Assembly (NCBI GenBank): GCA_005656395.1
Contig: SRSI01000068.1
Span: 62,001-126,000 of the forward strand
From: Strongyloides papillosus
Taxonomy: Eukaryota > Nematoda > Chromadorea > Rhabditida > Strongyloididae
Reading direction: 5' to 3'
Length of the DNA stretch: 64,000 nt
Made by a program: the position numbers and the translations under genes. Below the pieces are notes generated by a model. That model made no database searches. It was given only the letters and a program-made list of their open reading frames with translations, and had not been told where the DNA came from. Shown piece after piece: positions 38,689-51,069 of this stretch. Positions within the stretch are counted from its first letter, which is position 1; each line of letters starts with the position of its first letter.

Positions 38689-39934
38689 ATGTCTTACCAG
38701 GGATTTGGTACCGCTGCCATTCATGTTGGTCAAGAACCAGAGAGATGGGAAATGATGCAAGTTGTACCACCAATTTCTCTTTCATCAACCTTCAAGCAAC
38801 CAAAACCTGCTGAACCTAAAGGACATGACTATTCTAGAGCTGGGAACCCAACTAGGGATGTCCTTCAAGAGTGCCTTGCTGCACTTGAAGGAGCTAAGAA
38901 ATGTTATACATTTGCCTCTGGACTTGGAGCAACTATGTCTTTAGCTAATATTCTTAAATCTGGTGACCATATTATCTGTTCAGATGATGTATATGGAGGT
39001 TAGTTAAAACAAATTATTACACTATTTTAGATTTTATTACTTTTTTCTTTTAATAATTTTTTGAATTTAAGGTACTAATAGATATTTTAAAAGGGTATCT
39101 GTCCCAAAGCATGGAATTCAACTTTCAATGGTTGATTTAACCGATTACGATCATCTTAGAGAGGCACTTAAAGAAAACACAAGAATGATTTGGTTTGAAT
39201 CTCCATCAAATCCATGCCTCAAGGTTGTTGATATTGCTGAAGTTGTTAAGGTAGTTAAAGCTTACAACAAAGACATTATTGTTGTTGTTGATTCTACATT
39301 CCTTTCCCCATATTTCCAAAAACCACTTTCTCTTGGAGCTGATGTTGTTATCCACTCAATTACTAAATATTTAAATGGCCATTCTGATGTTGTTATGGGC
39401 TGTGTTATGACAAATGATGATACTATTGCTGAACATCTCTTCTTCATGCAACTTGCCGTCGGAGCCGTTCCATCACCATTCGATTGTTTCCTTGTTAATA
39501 GGGGTCTTAAAACTTTACACCTTAGAATGAAGTGCCATCAAGAAAATGGGTTGGCTGTTGCTAAATTTTTGGAAAACGATTCAAGAGTTAGAAGAGTTCT
39601 TTATCCTGCCCTTCCCTCTCACCCACAACACGATATTCACAAAAAACAAACAACTGGAATGTCCGGTATGGTTAGTTTTTACATTAAAGGAGGACTTGCT
39701 GAGTCAAAAAAATTCTTGGAAGCACTTAAAGTATTTACACTTGCAGAATCTCTTGGTGGATATGAAAGTTTAGCTGAGTTACCAGTTATCATGACACATG
39801 CTTCAGTACCAGAAGAGGAGAGAGTTAAACTTGGAATTGATGATTCACTTATTAGACTTTCAGTTGGTTGCGAAGATGTTGAGGATTTAATTAAAGATCT
39901 TGATGATGCTCTTACTATTGCCTTATCACATTAA
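38689..39934 (+). CDS. cth: Cystathionine gamma-lyase
   Basis: Exons 38689-38998 and 39072-39934, 73-nt intron; 390 residues (human CTH 405). This is a PLP-dependent fold-type I enzyme of the Cys/Met metabolism family. It cleaves cystathionine to cysteine, 2-oxobutyrate and ammonia in transsulfuration and can release H2S. Visible features: start GFGTAAIHVGQEPERW; YSRAGNPTRDVL; SGLGATMS cofactor phosphate region; YGGTNRYF across the splice junction; VDSTFLSPYFQKPL; PLP lysine K202 in HSITKYLNGHSD; and the C-terminal AESLGGYESL block. Sequence alone does not fully exclude cystathionine beta-lyase or gamma-synthase activity, but length and eukaryotic-type motifs favour CTH. Codon use is fairly optimised, consistent with good expression. 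Confidence 0.92.
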
Positions 39935-40247
39935 ATTGTTGTTTTAAAATATTGTCAAATGTTTAATCATTTTATCATTGAATAATTCGTTAGCTTTATT
40001 TAATTTTAAACATAAAATGTTTTATGATAAAATTTTTATCTTTTTAATCTATTTATATTTATCAGAAATTAAATTGTCTTTAAGATAATTGGATTTTATA
40101 TTTTGCATAATTTTTGAGAATGAGATAAATTAAATTTTAATAAAATTTACATTTGTAAATGAATTTTTTTGAAAATATTTAAATTTCCTATTCTTAAAAT
40201 TTATCTTAACAAAAATAATTAATATAACATCTTTATAATTTGTCATC

Positions 40248-40628
40248 ATGGATGAAAGCAAACAAAAATCCATTAATCAGTATGAAAATGTTGATACATG
40301 GAAGATTATGTTTGATTTTTACATGTATATGAAGAGTAGAGATTGGGTTGAGATTGTAGAGGAGGATAGAGAACGTGAGGAGTTCCTTAAAAGAATGAAA
40401 GATCACAAATCTCAGGCCAAAAATAAAACAAACACTTCTGAGAAAGTTTCAAAAGTAACAAAACGTCATCTCTGTCAAACACCAAAAGAGTCTAACAACA
40501 ATAACAATAAACGTGATATGTCAAATAGAAGTTTAATAAAAGAGTGTAAAACTGTTAAATCTAGACCAGTACATGAACGTAGAAGATTCGTAAGTCAAAG
40601 ACCAGAGTTGGCTAGAAAAACTTGCTGA
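40248..40628 (+). CDS. Small basic hypothetical protein
   Basis: Single-exon frame of 126 residues, 313 nt after cystathionine gamma-lyase on the same strand and convergent with the fucosidase. The first 50 residues look folded (aromatic-rich NVDTWKIMFDFYMYMKSRDW, then an acidic helix). The rest is Lys/Arg/Asn-rich and probably disordered, with basic clusters (KVTKRH, HERRRF) that could act as a nuclear signal. No family recognised. The hydrophilic, non-AT-trivial composition argues for a real gene. It could be the downstream member of a two-gene transcript with cth, but spacing alone does not show it. Confidence 0.6.
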   Translation: MDESKQKSINQYENVDTWKIMFDFYMYMKSRDWVEIVEEDREREEFLKRMKDHKSQAKNKTNTSEKVSKVTKRHLCQTPKESNNNNNKRDMSNRSLIKECKTVKSRPVHERRRFVSQRPELARKTC

Positions 40629-40838
40629 GACAGCAAATAGAAAAGAGTGAAAGGTTTCAGATATGTGAATAAATATAATTGTATTGATAAAACGATAACT
40701 ATACTAATAATAATAAAAATTACTAATTCTATTTAGATAACAATAATTTTTAAAGAAAGAAAAGATTTTAATGTTGGTATTTTATTCATATCATAAATTT
40801 GCTAATGAAATAATAAAAAAATTATAACATTTTTATGA

Positions 40839-42280
40839 TTACATTCCTTTAAACTTTATTTTCAATACAATTTTGCCACGTGATTTGATAAGAAAATTAC
40901 AGTTTAAACTATTTATATCAACAAAAATACCATTAATTGATGGTTTTTTAAATATCTTTGGATTAAATGTTGGTAAACCAAGAATTGTGATATTAAGAGA
41001 TTTCATATTTTTAGCGTTAAAACTTTTTAAATGTAATATCATATCGTCTGGTATTTGAAGAATGAAAGCAAATATTACATTCACATTTTGCTTTCTAAAA
41101 TACATCATTCTTGGAGATGAAAGTTTTTTAAGGGTATACCATATTGTCTGATCTGAAGAATCATTTTGGTAAATCCATGCTGTGGTATTAAATATGGCTT
41201 CTTCATTAGTGTTAACCCATTCTCCTAGATTTCTTAATCTATCTTCGAATATAGGACTAATTCTTCCGTTACTATCTGGTCCAACATTTAAGAGAAAATT
41301 GCCTCCACAACTTATTGTTCTTACAAGTGAATTTATTAACTCTTCAACAGTATGAACATCCTCGCTATCGATATCTCTTCTGTATCCCCAACTTTTTTTA
41401 TCTAATGTCATGCAATTTTCCCATTTCCTTTTTACTAAAACTCCTGGATCATAATTATCTGAGTATGTCATAAAACCACCGTGATGTCCCATATCTCCAG
41501 CTCCCCATCTATCATTTACAACCACATCATCTTTTACTGGGCTCTTATTGTAAAGATATGCTAGAAATTCTTTACTCTTCCAATATACATCATCTTTTGA
41601 CCACTCACCATCAGACCAAATGATTTTCGGTTTATACTCATTAACGATTTCCATTAATTGAGGATACGAAATTTGATCTGTAAATAATGTTGTGTTAGAT
41701 TTTAAATCTTCGAGAAATAATGGATGAAACCAATCCATTAATGAGAAATAAAGGCCAAAAGTAATATCTTCACTTTCTATAGCATTTTTTAATTCTTTTA
41801 CAATATCTCTTTTTGGTCCAATGTCCATTGAATTCCACCCAAATGATGTTTTGGATGGCCACATTGTGAAACCTTCGTGATGTTTGCTTGTAAAAACAAA
41901 GTATTTTGCACCAGAGGCTTTGACAATTGAAGCAAAATTCGTAGGGTTAAAATTTTGTGCTGTAAATGATTTGGCAAAATCAAAATATGTTGTATCTTTT
42001 GGATATGTATTATTCATGTATTTTACCACAGATGGATCTGGATTTTCACCTTTCCAATGGTACCACAACCATTCTGAATGATAGGCCGGGACAGAATAAA
42101 CTCCCCAATGCATAAAAATTCCAAATTTAGACTCATCATACCACGATGGTAAAGGGCGATTATCTAACGAATCCCATGTAGGCTATAAGAAATTGTAGCT
42201 GGAAAAATCAATGAAAAAAACCTTACGTAATACTGAGGAGAAATAAAATCAACCAACAACAATATGAAAAAGAAAATCAT
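40839..42280 (-). CDS. Secreted/lysosomal alpha-L-fucosidase (GH29)
   Basis: Exons 42280-42227 and 42182-40839 on minus, 44-nt intron, 465 residues. The first exon encodes an 18-residue hydrophobic leader (MIFFFILLLVDFIS...), a clear signal peptide; the mature start PTWDSLDNRPLPSWYDESKF is typical of GH29. Conserved catalytic-domain blocks: KFGIFMHWG, KYFVFTSKHHEGF, FGLYFSLMDWF, and IWSDGEW carrying the likely nucleophile D209, then CGGNFLLNVGPDSNGRI. A C-terminal beta domain follows. The enzyme hydrolyses terminal alpha-L-fucose from glycoproteins and glycolipids. No retention signal was seen, so lysosomal and extracellular locations are both possible. It lies 199 nt downstream of eL30 on the same strand. 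Confidence 0.93.
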
Positions 42281-42478
42281 TAGAAAAGAAAATATCAAAT
42301 AATAAAATAAAGAACCACAAAATATCCTTTAAATAAGATAATCATATTAATTATTATGAAGATCAAAGATTTAAACAATGTTAAAAGATATAATCAAAGT
42401 AAAATATATATGTTCAACGAATTTATCATAAAACAAGCTTAACAACAACATTTAATTTTAAACAAAGTAGCCGAGAAT

Positions 42479-42865
42479 TTATTGTTGTTCAGTTGGCATA
42501 CTGCGGATGATATCTGAATCTCCTTGGTCGATAACAGCAAGAGTACAAACGCGGAAGTATTTACCACATGCAGTACCTAATTCAATGTTGTTTCCATTGT
42601 ATTCATGAACTCCAGTCTTTGAGAGCATAGCATAGTACTCGATCTCGGATTTTCTATAAAATTAATTGTTTTTATACTATTTTTTTGGTAGAAAAAATTA
42701 CCTGATTGATGGAGTGTTGTTAGCTAAGATGACTAATTTAGCCTTTCCAGAACGTAAACTCTTAAGAGTTTGTTTGTATCCGAGACAGTATTTTCCGGAC
42801 TTCATGACCATACCTAAACGGGCATTGATGTTGTCGGATGTCTTCTTTGTCTTTTTTGGAGCCAT
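42479..42865 (-). CDS. rpl-30: 60S ribosomal protein eL30
   Basis: Exons 42865-42702 and 42653-42479 on minus, 48-nt intron, 112 residues (usual about 115). Start [20 protein letters not shown]; central block [20 protein letters not shown] across the junction; then [11 protein letters not shown] and DQGDSDII. This is the L7Ae/L30e-type RNA-binding fold of the large subunit. A CATTTCAG acceptor at 42891-42884 lies 18 nt upstream of the ATG, a good candidate for spliced-leader addition. In other eukaryotes eL30 can bind its own transcript; nothing here tests that. Confidence 0.95.
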
Positions 42866-42883
42866 TTTTATTTTAAATTAAAC

Positions 42884-42891
42884 CTGAAATG
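42884..42891 (-). promoter_or_regulatory. Candidate trans-splice acceptor of eL30
   Basis: CATTTCAG on minus, 18 nt before the eL30 ATG and without an obvious upstream donor exon. Fits a spliced-leader site or 5' UTR intron end. Confidence 0.4.
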
Positions 42892-43249
42892 AGGAAATCA
42901 TCACTAAACTTGATATAGAATATTTTCTATCAATAATAATTTTTGTTAACTTTTAAAATTAACAACGAGAAATACAAGTAGCAAAGAACTTCTATAATTA
43001 AACGTTAAAGAAAAATTGTAACTACCAAATGTTAAGTATAACGAGAAACGAAAATTCTTTAATAATTTAAAAATCTCAAAAATGTACATCTGCCCAAAAA
43101 ACATCGTAGTAAGACAACTCTAACCATTTACCCTGCACATCATAAAAGTGGTACACAAGATTGGTATACTATTTATTCTGTAACAATAACAAATAAAAAA
43201 CAACTACAATTTCAACTACACAAAATTATTAATTGCACAACTGCTTTTC

Positions 43250-44441
43250 TTAACAGACAGATTTCATAAGAGTAACTATTTCCTTCATCTCTTCATCTTT
43301 CAATTTTGAATTGCTTTTAATATTCTTTCTGATAGGTGATTCGGAAATTTCAGGATCGGTGTGCCTTTTTGAAATATTATCATTTAAAGCTTCTTTCCAA
43401 TCACCTCCATTTTGATAAACTTGCTTCAAAATTCTATATGTATTCAAAAATGGTAAATACAACGGACCACTTTGCCATTTTATATATTTCTTCACCGGTA
43501 TAGCATAAGTTTCAACTCCAGCTCTCATACCCATAACTAATGATTCTCTTTTATGATCCATATTAGCATTAATAACGTAATAATCAGCATCTAATGGTCC
43601 ATCTAAATATTTTCTACTTCGAAGTGATAGATATACTACTTTCTTGTCTTTAGGTATATATTCATGAGGTAATCTTGTATCTATAGTAGGCAATATGTGT
43701 TGTTCTTGATGATTCGAACTAAATACGCTAAATGCTTTTTTGAAATATCTTGCTGAAAGTATATTTGGATTATAACCAACATAATGTATCTGCCAAGGTT
43801 CTCGTGAACTTTTGTTCTCATAGTAGATATTACTCATTTGCTTTCCTAACATTTTAGATGCAGCCATTTTCCCTTCAGCCCATGATTGAGATAAGTCAAA
43901 AACTAATTGTGGAGAATCATCTAGTCTCATAGCAGCACATAATTTCCCTGAATAGTGATGATTAATTGATTCTTTTGAGCCTTGATTGCTAAGAATCAGA
44001 TTCATAAAACCAGTTCCATATACGTTTAAACCTTTATCAAAGAGTTCCTGTTTCTTAGTGATCAATAACTCATTTCTGATTTTTTCATTTTCCTTCTCTT
44101 GCTTCTTAATCTCATCCATATAATCGTGATAGGAGTGAAATCTCAAAGATCTCGTAAGTTCTACTGGATTGTCACGAAGAAAAAGAAGTCTAAAAATAAA
44201 TATAATAATTCCTTACTCTTTACTACTTACTGATTAGCTCTGTCTTCATTTAATTGAGTAATGAACTTATCTGCCCTATATTCATAGATCTAAAATTGTA
44301 TTTCTATTTGAAATTCAAATTTTTAATACTTACTTGCATCCATTTCAAGAACCTACTGACTTCACTTTCACTAATCTTATTCGATTCAGCTACTTTTCTA
44401 ATAATACTACCAAATTCGGTAATAGTTTTGTAAGTATTCAT
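43250..44441 (-). CDS. TRMT10C/MRPP1-like mitochondrial RNase P protein 1 (SPOUT tRNA methyltransferase)
   Basis: Exons 44441-44334, 44289-44231 and 44189-43250 on minus; introns 44 and 41 nt; 368 residues (human TRMT10C 403). The TRM10-type SPOUT domain spans about 130-330: QLVFDLSQSW, WQIHYVGYN, KVVYLSLRSRKYL, YYVINANMD, then YIKWQSGPLYLPFLNTYRIL and NGGDWKEAL. The ending resembles TRMT10C more than the cytosolic TRMT10A/B. In animals it methylates N1 of purine 9 in mitochondrial tRNAs with HSD17B10 and forms RNase P with MRPP3. The basic/hydroxylated start (MNTYKTITEFGSIIRKVAES) could serve as a mitochondrial presequence. The Gly-rich 'GGLVD' cofactor loop of other TRM10 proteins reads INANMD, as degenerate as in other TRMT10C copies. 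Confidence 0.8.
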
Positions 44442-44839
44442 TTGATAAAGAATATTTTACGTTATATAGGAAAACAATGTAAACGGTCTCCCAATAAATA
44501 TAAAATGTATCACAATGAGAAATATGATTAGCAGGGGCCTCGTGAATTTCCAAATAATAAACCAGAATTCCAATTATATTTCTTTATTTTAGAACAGTAA
44601 GTATGAACAATAACAAAATAAATCTACAGTAAATATAATATACCTCACAACGGAAATGTGTAAAAAATATTTATTACTGTGACTTTAAATATATGACACC
44701 GGTATCCAATAAAGTTTGATATTTATAAGAGAAAAATAGAAATTTATGATGCTAAAGCGCAAAAATTAAGTGAAATGTTGATGTTAACAAATAATAATAT
44801 ATAAAAACAAAGGCAAGATAAAGTATTTTTTAATAGGAG
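44442..44839. other. Spacer between Kidins220 and TRMT10C
   Basis: 398 nt of AT-rich DNA on a minus-strand run of genes. No coding frame; presumably the Kidins220 3' UTR and the TRMT10C 5' region. Confidence 0.5.
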
Positions 44840-47800
44840 TTAATTATGCTCCTTAGACAATAATCCAACTTCTTCTAAATTTTTATCCTCTTCATCATCA
44901 TCTGTATTAATGTTTTCTATGTCATATGAAAATGGGTGCTCATCTTCTTCATCTTCCTCCCCGGAGTCGAATTTTAGTAGGTTAGAACCGTTATCACTTT
45001 TATTACTGTCTATCTCATCCTCTTCATTAATTATTTCATTTCTGACACTTTTAACTGACATAGGTCCTCTACTAAATTCTTTGAAGCTCTCTGTTGTTGG
45101 TGATGTTGGGGCAGTAAATGTTGGTGTTGTATACAATTCATCATAGACTTCGGCAGTTAAACTTTGTGCTTTAATTAGTTTTTTTACTTTTACAGCCTGA
45201 ACTGCAGCACTTTCGGGGGCTTCCTCATTTATAATTTGCTGTTTAGCTACATTTATTCTATCTTTGACTTCTTGTGTTGCTGCAGCAATACTCATACTAT
45301 TCAAAACTTTTCTCCTTGTTGATTTACGTAATGTCTCAACTAACAATTTAAACATTCCCCAATCTCCAACTGGAATGTTCATTTCTTTTTGAAGTTCATC
45401 CAAACTAAAGTTTAGTAAAACAATTCCTGATAAATTGAGATCATAAACTTTTTTACTAATATTTTTTATTCTATCATCTGGTAGTTGAAGTTGTTCCACG
45501 AAACTGACAACCTCATTACATCCCATTTTTGTTAATACTGTCTCTTGTTTATTCCAATAATCTTTATCTTTAAGTAAATTTTGTGTTGTTAGATTAAATA
45601 GTATTTCAGCAAGATTAAATTCTGTTAAGTTGTCATCATTATCCGAGGTAAACTCAACATTAACAAGTTTCTTAAGATATGGATCAAGGTTACAAGAACA
45701 TGGTATAAATAATCTTATTTTTCCTGCTGTTAGAGGGTCCGTTAATTGAGCTGATTTTTTTAAAACTTTTTCAAAATTTTTTTGACTTTTATCTAATTTT
45801 GCTAAAGGATGTTTGACAGGGATACGATGACGTAACTTTAAAAATATATCATATAATGTTACATTGTCTGTTGATGATGATACTCCTTTTTCTAGTAACC
45901 ATGCCATTCTAAATGGCCATTGTTCTATAATTCCAATCCACACACTAAGAGTGACCCATGAAAAATCAACATCAAATGATCTTAACAATCTCCCTGATAA
46001 TTGCGTTGAATTACTAATTCTCCTCAAACTATTTGGATTGATATTGGAGAAGTAATCATCATTATACAAGAATTTTCCTGCATTCTGGTGATTATCACTT
46101 TGAAGAACAAAATTTTTCCTTGACATATTTTCAGTATCTCTTATCGTAAGGGACATTCTACTACCTGATAATGTATCTCTCCTCATCATGGTCTCATTTA
46201 CCCATTCACCTTTTTCCGCTTTAGCCTTAATATCTTTTATCATTTTCCTAATATTTTGATTATGAATGTAGAATGGTAGTGTTACAATATTTTTAACATA
46301 ATCATGTCCTGTTCTATCTACTCCGGCTCGTGTTGATTTGATTGTCTCTGCTGCAGCTCTAACAATAACCTGCCTATCGACGGCTAATATCAATACAAAT
46401 GGTGATTTTGGTTCCGTTCCGAATAGTAGTGTTAGTGTATCGAGCATTTTTACGATTTTTTCACGTTCATTATTTTCCATACCATCAACCATAACTACTA
46501 ATCTTGTTTGACTGTGTGTAAATGAATCAAGTGCAAGGACAGCTTTAGACATCTTCCTGACTTCATTTTGCATTTTATGTATTAGTGTCTCAAAAGGTAT
46601 CTCTGGAGCTCTTCTATTTAATTTTTGCATCCTCCTATGTCCATTGTTTAAAAGAACATGGTAAATGATAACATATAATGGATAAATTGCAAACATAATA
46701 AATAATATAAAAAAAACTCCAGATATAACAAACTTAACATCTGTTGGCTCTAATTCAGTTTCTATTTCTAAAAATCCTTTAGTAGCAAATATGCATGCTA
46801 ACCCCAAAAAAGTATAAGCAAAAACAATTGTTACAAGAATTGGTACACCACAATATCTTCTATATTTAGGTTGTTTATCTGATCTAAATGTCGGAGAGAT
46901 CCCCATGATAAGTCGAACTGCCAGTGAACCATAATGATCTTCAATTGCCTCATACAATGTTTTTAAAATAACTGTAAAAGATTGATGCCCACCAACTGAT
47001 GATAATTTATGATCGTCAGCAAACAAAAAGCATACAGGAGAAGCAATCAATTCTTTGTGACTCCTTTCAGGTGAATTTAATGATAAAACTTCGACAACTA
47101 ATTTTAGTTTCCTTAAAAATTTTGCTACACTTTTTTGAAGATATTTTATCGATTTCCAGTATGTTTTTTTTGTACAATAATATAACAACAAATATGATAA
47201 TAATACTATTAAATATACTGTTATTATACATATCGCAGTAATATTTACAACTTTTTGACTTCCCGTAATCGATGCAAAAGTAGTTGCAATGATACATAAA
47301 ATTGCGGTAAATATAGCTGATGATATTATGAAGACATAACTTAATGTCAACTCAACTGATTCAAGCCAGTTACGAGCGAAGTATTTCATACTATCTCTCA
47401 TTTTAGGTAGTAATAATGATTTACCCGAACCCCATTTGGCAAAAAAACCAACAGTCATAGGTAGGTTTTGAACTGGATCGCAAAGGATATCAGCTAAAAC
47501 ATCACTATAAATGTCATATCCAAGCATTGTATTGGCCTCCACTGACCCGTCAATTTGACCGAAAATCAACGGTAATACAGGTGCGGGATTACTTTGGTCT
47601 AAAGAATATGGAGTTTCACCGAGTTTATTGGGACGATAAAGTAATCTAGAATCTGATGGATTAGATAACAAAAGTTTTGTCAATCTTTGTGATCTTGCTT
47701 TTATAGCCAGATGTAATGGATTATCATTATAATTATCACAGCAAGAAACTTTTGCACCGGCATTTATTAATAATTGTGTAATTGCTACATGTCTAGTTTT

Positions 47801-48986
47801 AACAGCTCTAAATAATGGTGTTTCACCTTCATTATTTTTGACTTCTAAGTTTGGTTTCTTCTCTAAAATTAAAGCTACCATGTCAACATAACTTTTATCG
47901 ATAGCTAAATGCAATGGTGTTCTATTTTCTGAGTCTTTTGCATTAACATCAGCATACTTATCCAGTAGTAATCTAACAATATTTATATTTCCACTGCGTA
48001 CCGCTGATGCTAATATTGAATTTCCGTATCTATCAACAAGATTAACAAATGCCCCAGATTGGATAAGTAATTCAACGATGTCAGCATACCCTTCTCTAGC
48101 TGCAGTTGCTAATGCTGATTGCCCATTCAAATCACAAACATTAACATTAGGGTCATGTGCAAGGAGTTTCTCTACAACTTGTACGTAGTTTCCTTTTGTT
48201 GCTAACATTAAAGCTGTAGAACCATACATACCAACAGCATCCAATTCACAACCGTATGTTAATAACAATTCTACAATACCCAAGAATCCTTTTCTAGATG
48301 CCCATATAAGTGGTGTTGAACCAAATTTATCACAAGCATTAGTTGAACCCCCATTTTTCAGGAGAACATCAACAATTTCCTCATACCCTCTACCAGCTGC
48401 TAAAATCAATGGTGTCAAACCATCTTCTTCATCAACAACATTTGGGTGTGCTTTGTATTCTAGTAATAACTTAACAGTCTCTGGGTGATTATTATAAACA
48501 GCCCACATCAAAGGAGTCCACCCCATCAAATCACTTAAATCAACACTAGCACCATTTTGTAATAATATATCACATATATCAGTAAAACCATTTTGAGCAG
48601 CATTCAATAATGCACTCCAGCCCTCGTTGTCTGTCTCATCAACATCTGAATCTTCTACTAACTTTTTAACTAAATTGATATGTCCACAGCGACTTCCTAC
48701 TATTAACAATGTTTCACCACTCTAAAGTAGAAGTTAATTAAAAAATTTAATTAAATTTAAAAAAAGTACTTACAGAATTTTTCAAGGATAAGCAATGTCC
48801 TTTATGAAGACCAACTAATTGATCAGATAAACCTTCCTCCACAGCATGAAAAAATTCTATACCCTGAGAGTGAGTGGTTCCTAAGGCAATATCAGCGAAA
48901 TTTGATAAAACACCAGAAAATGAAGTTACTGTTAATTGTGGATTATGTTCCTGCAAGGGAATTGTAACTTCATCTCTTTTTGGCAT
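44840..48986 (-). CDS. Kidins220/ARMS homologue (ankyrin repeats, KAP P-loop NTPase, four TM helices)
   Basis: Exons 48986-48774 and 48721-44840 on minus, 52-nt intron, 1364 residues (human about 1770). About eleven ankyrin repeats cover residues 60-440. The KAP-type NTPase domain follows, with Walker A in FFAKWGSGKSLLL near 495 and a Walker B-like RLVVMVDGMENNE near 810. Four hydrophobic helices are inserted in pairs within the NTPase, as is usual for KAP proteins. A SAM-like region lies at about 1130-1200 (MGCNEVVSFVEQLQLP...). The acidic tail ends LSKEHN and lacks an evident PDZ ligand, which human Kidins220 has. Vertebrate Kidins220 scaffolds neurotrophin and ephrin receptors at the plasma membrane; a similar neuronal scaffold role is inferred. 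Exon 1 supplies an N-terminal leader before the repeats. Confidence 0.92.
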
Positions 48987-51069
48987 TTGTTTTTTAAACC
49001 TTAAAAAGTTTTTTATATTTATTGATATAAATATTTCATAATTTTTATTAACCCCTACTGACTAAAAAAAAATTAAAAAACCGCGAAAAAAACGTAGAAA
49101 TAAGAGTAAACAAATGTATAATACGATATAAGAATGTCTTTAAAATTATGAATGACTATTAAAATACATAATAAAATGATTTTTATAAAATGTTATAAAT
49201 TCTAATAAGATAATTCCTCTAATCTTAAATGATAAAAAATAAAATGAAGTAAAAATATTTTATAAAGAATATACACATTCTGGGAGAAGAATTATATGAT
49301 AAAAGTTTTAAATAAAATATTAAATGATAATAAAATTATGATAAGATTAGAATGGTAGAATTAGAGACAATTTAATAAATAAGAATAATTTAAGATTATG
49401 CTAGATAAAAAGTAATTGCATATAGTTGGGAAGCTGTATACTGAACTGAGAACTTAATCTAGATAGGATTTTATTTACTCCATCCCGAAATTAGAAGGAG
49501 TGTGATTATTTAAGGCTAATTTTATTACCATATCTTTTTAATAATTTATATATCCTCATATATGAAATATTTTTAATAATATCTCAATGTTTTTGATTGA
49601 CACATTTTATTTTGTTTACAATAAATATGTTAATGGATGGAGGAAAGAAAAAACAACTATAAATAAGACAATTTCGAAATACAATCTTTTATAAAATATA
49701 AATTAAGATTTATTTACTAATAGAAATTTTAAACACTGGATTTTAATGAAAAATTGTGATAAAAATATTTAAAAAATGATAGAGCAATTGTAGTGAGTAT
49801 CTGTTGAAATATAATTTAGAATTATCAATAAGTTGATATTTTATTGTCTCTTAACTAGCATATAATACTAAAATAATTTATGAAAAAGATATATTTTACA
49901 TTTAAGAAAAATGAAACATAAATTTAGAAAGTATTACACTTTATAACTTTATTATATTATTCATTGAATAATTACATGCATTCTTTAAGGGTGAGATGTA
50001 TAAGTCTTACTTTACATGTCATTCAATTAAGTAATATCACAAATATTTCGTATCATTTCTGAAGAAATGTTTGTATGAATTTTGTTACATTCATGAAAAT
50101 GTTACCTTTGATATTGTAATGGATACATAAATCATACATATTTTTAACATTTATGTATTTAATTGATCATTGAGAGAATATGATTTTAAATACTTTCAAT
50201 AAACATATTTAGAATATTGTTTGTGTTTATTACAATGCAATTATGGTTATTTAAATATTGTCCCATAAATATAATTTATTGTATTATAATGTGAGTATAA
50301 AAAATAAGTTTCCTTTTTTATCATACACCTGTTTTGGTGTATGAAAAGAATTGTCTAACAAATCTTAAAATAGACATAATGGCATTAAATGCAATTCTCT
50401 ATCAAAAAAATGTATCTACAGACAGTTAAATATTACATACATCCCTAATATCTATATAATCGTTTTCCCTTTTTTTATAAAATAAACTCTTTAAACAAGA
50501 TGTAGGAGGTCTATAAATAAATCAAAAATAAAAAAAAGTTTAATCATAAAACAAATTTACTTCATAATAATCATTCAAACTTATTTATTACTGTCCTTTG
50601 ATAATATAATTTAATCTCATATAAAAATATCCTTTCCTTTGAATCACTTTCAAAACTTTTTTAACCGATAACATTATTAAAAGAAATATTATCTCAAACA
50701 ACGCATAACATATAAAAGAATAATATAAAAAAAATTTTGCCATTTTTCTTCCCTCCTTATACTTTAATGACAATAAGAATAATATTAAATGGAAAAAGTA
50801 ATTTAGATAAAGAATTGATAACTTTTTTTATTTTTAAATATTTAAAGAAAACCGTATATTTCGGTGGGGTGTCATCGGGACAGATGAAAAATGATGTGCC
50901 TAGGACAATTGAGAAGCAATTAACATGAGAAATGATTAAATATCTAAAATTAATATGTAAATGAAATTTTTTGAAGGGTGGAGTTTCAAAGAGTAATTGG
51001 TATGGAGATTAATAAAAAGGTTTATTATAATATTATATATTTTGAGTTAACTAAAGGTTTGTTTAAAAA
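48987..51069. other. Divergent intergenic region, Kidins220 / DM-domain gene
   Basis: About 2.1 kb, very AT-rich. Open frames at 50588-50773 (minus) and 50737-50928 (plus) overlap and show no domain. A perfect short hairpin occurs at 50321-50344. No other feature was recognised. Confidence 0.5.
50321..50344 (+). repeat. Short perfect inverted repeat (hairpin)
   Basis: Nine-base arms TCATACACC and GGTGTATGA around a TGTTTT loop, flanked by T-rich then A-rich sequence. Unusually GC-containing for the surrounding spacer. Could be a structured RNA element or chance. Confidence 0.4.

Noticed and set aside
50588..50928. Overlapping small frames on both strands
   Set aside because: They overlap each other, lack domains and sit in AT-rich spacer.
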